Assembly (NCBI RefSeq): GCF_018070465.1
Contig: NZ_JAGPXT010000002.1
Coordinates: 124,001 to 188,000, forward strand
Origin: Micromonospora sp. C95
GTDB lineage: Bacteria; Actinomycetota; Actinomycetes; Mycobacteriales; Micromonosporaceae
Direction of reading: 5' to 3'
DNA: 64,000 nt
Shown: in pieces, positions 58,715-64,000 of the stretch
Numbering within the stretch: the stretch's first letter is position 1
Layout of the letters: every line of letters begins with the position of its first letter
Program-made: the position numbers and the translations under genes
Notes under the pieces: generated by a model
What the model was told of the DNA's origin: nothing
Seen by the model: only the letters and a program-made list of their open reading frames with translations
Database searches by the model: none

Positions 58715-60181
58715 GTGCGCAAGCTTGTCTCGGCCGTCCTCACCGTGGTTCTCGTACTGGCCGCGACGGGATGCGGCGGCCGGTTCCCGGGCGACCCGGC
58801 CGCCGACGAGGACCCGTACAGCGAGTCCGCGTTGCGCTACGGCATGGCACCGGTGCCCCACCCCGACCTGACGTACCAACCCGACGTGGTCCTCGTCGGT
58901 GGCGGCGGCCGCTCGGTCCGGTCGGTCACCGCCGACGGGTTGACCTGGCGGCTCGACGGCGACGCCCCCCGGGCCGACGACCTGGCGCCCGGAAAGGTCA
59001 TGTTCGTCACCGGTCGTGGCGTCGGCCGGGTGCTCGACGTGCAGCGCGACGGGGGCGACCTGCTCGTCACGATCGGCCCGGTCACCGTGACCGACGTGAT
59101 CCGCGACGGCACCCTCGAACAGCGCGGCATCGCCATCGAGAACCCGGTCGTCTACCAGGCCGGCGAACCGATCTGGGCGATGTCCGAGGAGGAGGCCGAC
59201 GCCCTGGGCGCCACGCCGACCGGCCGCGCCGGCCGGGCCGGGCCGCTGCTGCTCGCCCCGCCGCCGCCGCGACCGAACCAGCCGCCGCCGAGCCGTGGCG
59301 GTGGCGAGGTCAGGACGGTCGTCGCCAACTTCTCCACCGGCGTCAGCCTCACCGACGGTGCGGAGGTCAGCTTCCACTACGACCGCGACGGTACGATCCT
59401 GTCCGGACGGGCCGCGCTGACCTTCGCCACGCCGGAGGCGGATTTCCACCTGAAGATCAGCGGCGGTTCGGTGACCCGGGCCGAGCTGTCGATCAGCGGC
59501 GGCTTCGGCATCCGTTACTCGTTCGAGGCCGGGCTCCGGGACGGGCAGAACATCCGGGCGGTGCTTCCCATCCCGGTGGACTTCAGCATCCCGATGGGCA
59601 CGGTGCTCGGCGTGCCGCTGGCGCTGACCATCAGCCAGACGGTGAAGGTCACCACCGCGTTCGGCGCGAAAGCGGGGACGATCAAGGGCAAGGGTGAGTT
59701 CTCCCTCGCCGGCTCGCTCGGGTACGGCTACGCCAACGGCACGTTCGGCCCGCAGGTCAGCAAGAACTTCAAGCGCAAGGAGAGCTTGATCAACTCCCTG
59801 CGCGGCGTACCGGTCGGGGTGATGGGCCTGCTCATCGAGCATCAGGTCAAGTTCGACGTCGGGTTCAGCGCGTTCGTGCTCAAGGCCGGCCTGTTCTTCG
59901 AGGTGTCCACCGCCTACGGGACGACGATCGGATCGGCACTCGGCGCGCCGCTGGCGGTCTGCCGGGGCGTGGGCATCGGCGTCCGAGCCTCGTACGGCGT
60001 GGGATACACCATCCTGGCCCCGGTGGTGAACGTGATCAACAAGTTCCTCAGCCTGATCAATGTCAAGCCGATCGACCCGTCCGGCAAACTGGGGCCACCG
60101 CCGTACGTCATCCACAGCGACGAGGAGGTCATCCCGCCCGGCACCAAGCTCTGCGGCACCCCGAAGCCGGCCGCCGGCTGA
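58715..60181 (+). CDS. Large lipoprotein of unknown function
   Basis: 488 residues from GTG 58715, after AGGAGT. The N-terminus LVSAVLTVVLVLAATGCGGR is a lipoprotein signal with lipobox ATGC. A beta-rich region follows (about 50-165: VVLVGGGGRSVRSVTADGLT, VLDVQRDGGDLLVTIGPVTV), then a Pro-rich linker (PPPPRPNQPPPSRGGG), then a second, Gly-rich beta region (about 205-470) with GFGIRYSFEAGLRDG and KGEFSLAGSLGYGYANG. I do not recognise a family. The alternating strands suggest a surface adhesin-like or barrel-like fold, but this is speculative. Confidence 0.75.
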   Translation: MRKLVSAVLTVVLVLAATGCGGRFPGDPAADEDPYSESALRYGMAPVPHPDLTYQPDVVLVGGGGRSVRSVTADGLTWRLDGDAPRADDLAPGKVMFVTGRGVGRVLDVQRDGGDLLVTIGPVTVTDVIRDGTLEQRGIAIENPVVYQAGEPIWAMSEEEADALGATPTGRAGRAGPLLLAPPPPRPNQPPPSRGGGEVRTVVANFSTGVSLTDGAEVSFHYDRDGTILSGRAALTFATPEADFHLKISGGSVTRAELSISGGFGIRYSFEAGLRDGQNIRAVLPIPVDFSIPMGTVLGVPLALTISQTVKVTTAFGAKAGTIKGKGEFSLAGSLGYGYANGTFGPQVSKNFKRKESLINSLRGVPVGVMGLLIEHQVKFDVGFSAFVLKAGLFFEVSTAYGTTIGSALGAPLAVCRGVGIGVRASYGVGYTILAPVVNVINKFLSLINVKPIDPSGKLGPPPYVIHSDEEVIPPGTKLCGTPKPAAG

Positions 60182-60209
60182 CCGGGGTGCCGGCGATCCG
60201 GACGTCTGG

Positions 60210-60680
60210 TCACCGGCCCGCGTCGGTGCCGAAACCGTCGAGGTCGACCCGCTCGTCGAGCGTACGCAGTTCCTGGAACACGGTGATGTGCAGACCGGCC
60301 GGGGCGTCGAGACGGGCGTTGACCGAGTGCCACGGCGTGGTGGTGGGTGGTGCCACCTGCTCGGCACCGGCGGCGACCAGCCGATCGGTGGTCGCGGCGG
60401 TGTCGTCCACCTCGAACGCGACCCGGATACTCGGCGCCACCTGGCGTCCCACCTCGACGTCGTCGATCATGCGCTTCTGCGCCGGGTTGGCGATCTCCAG
60501 TGTCGCCCGCCCGGCGTCCAGGATCACCACCCGGGCGTCGTCCGCACCGGAGTACGCCGCCTGCTCGGGCAGGCCGAGCACGTCGCGATAGAACCGCACC
60601 GCCGCCTCGTAGTCGTCGGCCTGCACCACCAGCCGCAGCTGGCGAACCGTCGACGTGGACTTCTCGGATGAACTCGTCAC
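60210..60680 (-). CDS. VOC-family protein
   Basis: 156 residues from GTG 60680, which has GGGGAG at proper spacing. Paired VOC modules are visible: LRLVVQADDYEAAVRFYRDV, LDAGRATLEIANPAQKRMID, IRVAFEVDDTAATTDRLVAA and PAGLHITVFQELRTLDER. The Glu in TLEIAN and the late TVFQE strand occupy usual metal positions. The substrate is unknown. It is downstream of, and on the same strand as, the MarR gene, and could be part of its regulon. Confidence 0.88.
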   Translation of the reverse strand: MTSSSEKSTSTVRQLRLVVQADDYEAAVRFYRDVLGLPEQAAYSGADDARVVILDAGRATLEIANPAQKRMIDDVEVGRQVAPSIRVAFEVDDTAATTDRLVAAGAEQVAPPTTTPWHSVNARLDAPAGLHITVFQELRTLDERVDLDGFGTDAGR

Positions 60681-60743
60681 TGCCACTCCCCTGTGTCGTC
60701 CGGCGGCGCCGACGCCGGCACCACCGGCAATGCTGCGTCACGC

Positions 60744-61193
60744 TCAGTCGGGCAGGTCGGCGATCCGGGTCGAGAGCGCGCGCAGCATGGCAAGTTCGTC
60801 GGCACTCACATGTGCCAGAAAGCGAGATCGCACCGACACGACGTGGTGCGGCGCTGCCCGTTCGAGGACGGCGAAGCCGTCATCGGTCAGGTGCAGCAGA
60901 CAACCACGGGCGTCCTGCGGATCCGGTTCCTTGTCGATGAGTCCCCGTGCCTGCATCCGCGCGGCGTGGTGGGACAGGCGGCTGCGCGACCACTCCATCT
61001 TGGCAGCCAGCTCCCGGAGTTCCCAGCGGCGGTCGGGTTTCTCCGACAGCGTGCTCAGCACCTCGTAGTCCGCGGCGGACAGTCCCGAGTCGCGGGCCAG
61101 GTCGCGGCCGATCCGGGCGGGCAATGCGATGAGCAGCCGCCGGAAGGCTCGCCACGCCTGCTCCTCGTCCGCGCTCAGCCAGGCGGTGTCCAT
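60744..61193 (-). CDS. MarR-family transcriptional regulator
   Basis: 149 residues. The winged helix is DYEVLSTLSEKPDRRWELRE, LAAKMEWSRSRLSHHAARMQ, then RGLIDKEPDPQDARGCLLHL with the wing, flanked by the dimerisation helices. The pattern resembles the MarR group that controls oxidoreductases. It is divergent from the FMN-reductase/GNAT gene; two TGAC-N2-GTCA palindromes lie in the 55-bp gap and over the start of that gene, so it almost certainly represses it. Confidence 0.92.
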   Translation of the reverse strand: MDTAWLSADEEQAWRAFRRLLIALPARIGRDLARDSGLSAADYEVLSTLSEKPDRRWELRELAAKMEWSRSRLSHHAARMQARGLIDKEPDPQDARGCLLHLTDDGFAVLERAAPHHVVSVRSRFLAHVSADELAMLRALSTRIADLPD

Positions 61194-61213
61194 GTGGTCA
61201 CCCTACCCGTCGT

Positions 61214-61254
61214 TGACGTGTCACTGAAATCGACCTAAGGTCGTTGACATGTCA
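61214..61254. promoter_or_regulatory. Two MarR-type palindromes in the divergent promoter
   Basis: TGACGTGTCA (61214-61223) and the perfect palindrome TGACATGTCA (61245-61254), each in the context CGTTGACrTGTCA, are 31 bp apart, three helical turns. CGACCTAAGGTCG (61231-61243) between them is a third inverted repeat. The second site covers the ATG (61249) of the reductase gene. Confidence 0.7.
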
Positions 61255-62367
61255 TCGAATGACTCCAGCCCGCTCCGGGTCCTCGTCATCACCGCCAGCA
61301 CCCGCCCCGGCCGGCTCGGGCCCGCGATCACCGACTGGTTCGTGCGGACCGTCCGGTCGGACGTCGCGTCCTACCCGGTCACGGTGGACGTCGCCGACCT
61401 GGCCGACATCGCGCTGCCGTTGCTCGACGAACCGGAGCATCCCGCCAGCGGCAGCTACCGGCACGAGCACACCCGCCGGTGGAGCCGCACCGTCGCCGCG
61501 GCCGACGCCTTCGTGGTGGTGACGCCCGAATACAACTTCGGCATGCCGGCGGTGCTGAAGAACGCCTTCGACTTCCTCTATCACGAGTGGGCGTGGAAGC
61601 CGGTGGCCTTCGTCAGCTACGGCAACACCTCCGCCGGCACCCGGTCGGTGCAGATGGCGAAGCAGGTCGTCACGACGCTGCGGATGATGCCCATCGGCGC
61701 GACCGTCGCCCTGCGCCTCGCGGACAGCGTCCACGCCGGTCAGGTGGCCGGATCCGCAGCGCTCGACGGCGCCGCCCGCGCACTGCTGATCGAGCTGAGC
61801 CGGGTGGCCCGCGCGCTGCGTCCCCTGCGCGGTGGAAACGACCCGACGGACGTCGACGGGCCGGTCGCCGGTCTCACGCTTCGCGAGGCCCGCCCCGGCG
61901 ACCTGGCGGAACTGCTCGTCCTGCAACGGTGCTGCTGGGTCCAGGAAGCCATCGCCAACGACACCCTCGACCTGGCACCGCTCCGGGAAGACCTCGCCGA
62001 CCTACGGGCGTCGATGGCGACGTGGCGGTGGTGGTGCGTGCGCCACGACGGTCGCCTCGTCGCGGCGGTGCGCGCCCGGGCGCACCAGGGCGCCTGGCTG
62101 ATCGGTCGCCTGATGGTGGCACCCGACCAGGCGGGCAACGGCATCGGCTCCTGGCTGCTGTCGTACGCCGAAGGACAGGCTCCCGGGGAGACCACCCATT
62201 GCACCCTCTTCACCGGCCACCGCAGCACCCGCAACATCGGCCTGTACGAGCGCGCCGGCTACACCCGCACCGCGACCGAGGACACCCCACCGGACAGTGT
62301 GCGCCTGTCCAAGCCACGCCCCGGTCAGCCGACCGGCACTGTCCACCACGACGCAGGTGTGGTGTGA
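61249..62367 (+). CDS. Fused NADPH-dependent FMN reductase and GNAT acetyltransferase
   Basis: 372 residues. Residues 1-190 are a flavodoxin-like NAD(P)H:FMN reductase: VLVITASTRPGRLGPAITDW, VVVTPEYNFGMPAVLKNAFD and FVSYGNTSAGTRSVQMAKQV. Residues 200-345 are a GNAT acetyltransferase: LREARPGDLAELLVLQRCCW and LIGRLMVAPDQAGNGIGSWL, then FTGHRSTRNIGLYERAGY. Each is complete. The fusion is unusual; a flavin-reduction step coupled to acetyl transfer may detoxify a quinone or nitro compound. It is repressed, presumably, by the divergent MarR. Confidence 0.9.
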   Translation: MSSNDSSPLRVLVITASTRPGRLGPAITDWFVRTVRSDVASYPVTVDVADLADIALPLLDEPEHPASGSYRHEHTRRWSRTVAAADAFVVVTPEYNFGMPAVLKNAFDFLYHEWAWKPVAFVSYGNTSAGTRSVQMAKQVVTTLRMMPIGATVALRLADSVHAGQVAGSAALDGAARALLIELSRVARALRPLRGGNDPTDVDGPVAGLTLREARPGDLAELLVLQRCCWVQEAIANDTLDLAPLREDLADLRASMATWRWWCVRHDGRLVAAVRARAHQGAWLIGRLMVAPDQAGNGIGSWLLSYAEGQAPGETTHCTLFTGHRSTRNIGLYERAGYTRTATEDTPPDSVRLSKPRPGQPTGTVHHDAGVV

Positions 62368-62376
62368 TCCCCAGGC

Positions 62377-63321
62377 ATGAGGGTTCGGGTGGTCGGTGCC
62401 GGCGTCGTAGGTCTGACCAGCGCACTGCGCCTGGCCCGCGACGGCCATCACGTCGACCTCGTCGCCGCCCGGATGGGCGAGGAGACGACATCGGCGATCG
62501 CGGCTGCGCTCTGGTATCCCTACCGCGCGTACCCGGCGGCGGACGTGACCCGCTGGTCGGCGTCCAGCTACACGACCCTGCGCGGCCTGGCCGCCGATCC
62601 GCGCACCGGGGTGCGGATGCGGCTGGGGCGGGAGCTGTTCCGCCGGCCCGCACCCGAGCCGTGGTGGCGGGACGCGGTGCCGGAGCTGACCCGGGTCACC
62701 GCGGAGAGACTACCGACGGGCTACGCCGACGGTTTCCAGCTGACCGTCCCGGTGGCGGACATGGCGGTGCACCTGCCCTGGCTGCTCGGCGAGGTGACCG
62801 CCGCCGGGGTCGCGGTCCGCTCCGGGCGGTTCGAGAAGCTGGCCGACGCCCTCGTCGGCGTGGACGTCGTGGTCAACTGCACCGGCCTCGGCTCCCGGGA
62901 GCTCGTCGGCGACGCCCACCTCACCCCGGTGCGGGGACAGGTGGTCGTCGTCGCCCAGTTCGGCCTGCGCGAGTGGGTGATCGACCAGTCCGATCCCGAA
63001 CAGCTGCGATACGTCGTACCCCGCGATGACACCGTGCTGCTCGGTGGCACCGCCGACGACGGCGACGAGGACCTGACCGTTCGGGCGGACACGGCCGGCG
63101 GCATCCTCGATCGCTGCGCCGACCTCGTGCCCGCGCTGCGCGACGCGCGGGTCCTCGGTCACCGGGTCGGGCTACGGCCCGGTCGGCCGAGTGTGCGGCT
63201 GGAGGCCGAGGTCACCGACCGCGGTCCGGTGGTGCACTGCTACGGCCACGGCGGGGCCGGCGTGACGCTCGCCTACGGCTGCGCCGAGGACGTGGCCCAC
63301 CTGGTGTCCGGGCTGCGCTGA
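62377..63321 (+). CDS. D-amino-acid oxidase family FAD-dependent oxidoreductase
   Basis: 314 residues from ATG 62377. The N-terminal FAD-binding fold is VRVVGAGVVGLTSALRLARD. AAALWYPYRAYPAADVTRWS is the conserved DAAO segment, GVDVVVNCTGLGSRELVGD follows, and the C-terminal GLRPGRPSVRLEAE carries the Arg that binds the substrate carboxylate, with HCYGHGGAGVTLAYGCAEDV near the end. It would oxidise D-amino acids to oxo acids, releasing ammonia and peroxide. It begins 9 bp after the reductase-GNAT stop, so it is probably co-transcribed. Confidence 0.93.
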   Translation: MRVRVVGAGVVGLTSALRLARDGHHVDLVAARMGEETTSAIAAALWYPYRAYPAADVTRWSASSYTTLRGLAADPRTGVRMRLGRELFRRPAPEPWWRDAVPELTRVTAERLPTGYADGFQLTVPVADMAVHLPWLLGEVTAAGVAVRSGRFEKLADALVGVDVVVNCTGLGSRELVGDAHLTPVRGQVVVVAQFGLREWVIDQSDPEQLRYVVPRDDTVLLGGTADDGDEDLTVRADTAGGILDRCADLVPALRDARVLGHRVGLRPGRPSVRLEAEVTDRGPVVHCYGHGGAGVTLAYGCAEDVAHLVSGLR

Positions 63322-63348
63322 CCCGCCGCCCCCCGGTCGTCAGCGAGA

Positions 63349-64000
63349 TCATCGGGTCGGTGTCGCCGGTGGCAGCGTCACCGTGACGGTGAGGCCGCCG
63401 TCGGGACGTGGCGCTGCCTCGGCTGCGCCACCGTGCGCCCGGGCCACCGCCCGCACGATCGACAACCCGAGCCCGAAGCCCCTCGTGCCCGCCACCCGCT
63501 CCCGGCTGAGACGCCGAAACGGCTGGAACATCGTCTCCACGTCGTAGCTCGGGATCACCGGACCGGTGTTGACCACGACCAGGGTGGGACGGCCGGCCAC
63601 CTGTCCGGTACGTAGCCGCACCCACCCGTCCGTCGGCACGTTGTGCCGCAGGGCGTTCTCCACCAGGTTGAACACCAGCCGCTCCAGCAGCACCGGATCG
63701 CCGACCGTGCGGGCCGGCTCCAGCGAGCGGTGTACCGGAACCTCCGGGTACACCGGGGCCACCTGCTCGACCACGTGGGCGGCGATCTCGGCGAGGTCGA
63801 CCGTCGCACGCTCGGTCACTTCGCTCTCCGAGTCGGCGAGGGTGAGCAGCCCGTCGATCAGCCGCTCGTGTCGTTCGTTCACCGACAGCAACGCCTCGCC
63901 GAGCCGACGAACCTCGGCCGGGGCGTCCGGCCGGCTGACCGCCAGTTCCACGAGCGCCCGGTTCAGCGCGAGCGGTGTCCGCAGCTCGTGGGAGGCGTTC
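63349..64000 (-). CDS. Sensor histidine kinase, cut by window edge
   Basis: The reverse strand is open from the right edge to a stop at 63349. It begins NASHELRTPLALNRALVELA, the phosphoacceptor H-box of HisKA kinases. The rest is the ATPase domain: VFNLVENALRHNVP (N box), VETMFQPFRRLSRERV and GTRGFGLGLSIVRAVARAHG (G2 box), ending VTLPPATPTR. The sensor part and any response regulator lie beyond the window. Confidence 0.92.
   Translation of the reverse strand, partial: NASHELRTPLALNRALVELAVSRPDAPAEVRRLGEALLSVNERHERLIDGLLTLADSESEVTERATVDLAEIAAHVVEQVAPVYPEVPVHRSLEPARTVGDPVLLERLVFNLVENALRHNVPTDGWVRLRTGQVAGRPTLVVVNTGPVIPSYDVETMFQPFRRLSRERVAGTRGFGLGLSIVRAVARAHGGAAEAAPRPDGGLTVTVTLPPATPTR

Noticed and set aside
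58130-60367. Long open frame opposite the argS end and lipoprotein gene
   Set aside because: Composition is Arg/Asp/Gly-rich without recognisable domains; the plus-strand lipoprotein has a proper signal and ribosome site.

Overview
The window is high-GC actinobacterial chromosome, most likely Micromonospora or a close relative in the Micromonosporaceae. The grounds are the strong G/C bias at third codon positions, frequent GTG starts, the Pup-proteasome genes dop and arc in the usual actinobacterial neighbourhood (ferredoxin, trmI, a Rip-like M50 protease, a RecB-like nuclease), and many NarL-type two-component systems and actinobacterial conserved families. The genus is inferred from gene content, not from a marker gene. 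I see no tRNA, rRNA, CRISPR array, transposase or integrase.

1-8.7 kb is a conserved proteasome neighbourhood: dop (cut by the left edge), a polytopic membrane protein, the proteasomal AAA ATPase arc, a small ferredoxin, a conserved unknown, trmI, a site-2 protease with CBS domains, and a Cas4/RecB-like nuclease. 8.8-14.4 kb holds a histidine kinase/response regulator pair followed by a MacB-like ABC transporter, closed by a 40-bp perfect palindrome. 14.4-22.7 kb carries a HAD phosphatase, a secreted zinc peptidase, a DGPF protein with its ECF42-type sigma factor, a secreted HNH nuclease, an orphan response regulator, a DUF2306 membrane protein, and a SulP anion transporter whose stop codon overlaps the start of a MerR regulator.

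22.7-27 kb is accessory in character. It has an XRE/TPR regulator followed by three overlapping genes for tiny Cys-rich proteins, then small hypothetical genes, one possibly an immunity protein and one apparently lacking a proper start. 27-32 kb contains an AraC-VOC-UvrA-like operon and a second kinase/regulator pair. 32.3-35.7 kb encodes DUF6223, DUF305 and DUF1996 proteins and a GH11 xylanase with a carbohydrate-binding module. 36.2-38.4 kb encodes a large membrane protein whose two ends resemble parts of one serine hydrolase.

38.4-44.4 kb is a probable catabolic cluster: a PucR-type regulator divergent from a fused class II aldolase/class III aminotransferase, an FGGY sugar kinase and an aquaporin. 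After a GT-C-like membrane protein comes a K+/H+ antiporter module (47.9-46.4 kb, minus strand) whose antiporter ends in a UBP-type zinc finger. Next is a secreted GH43-AbfB enzyme under a LacI-type palindrome.

50.5-55 kb is the most defence-like stretch: a decayed gene, a lipoprotein with an unusual start, a 51-residue membrane protein, and, divergent from it, a 948-residue TIR-NB-ARC-TPR protein whose TPRs are near-identical 126-bp DNA repeats. 55-64 kb returns to ordinary genes: PadR with a HAAS-domain membrane protein, argS, a large lipoprotein, a VOC protein, a MarR regulator divergent from an FMN-reductase/GNAT fusion, a D-amino-acid oxidase, and a histidine kinase cut by the right edge.
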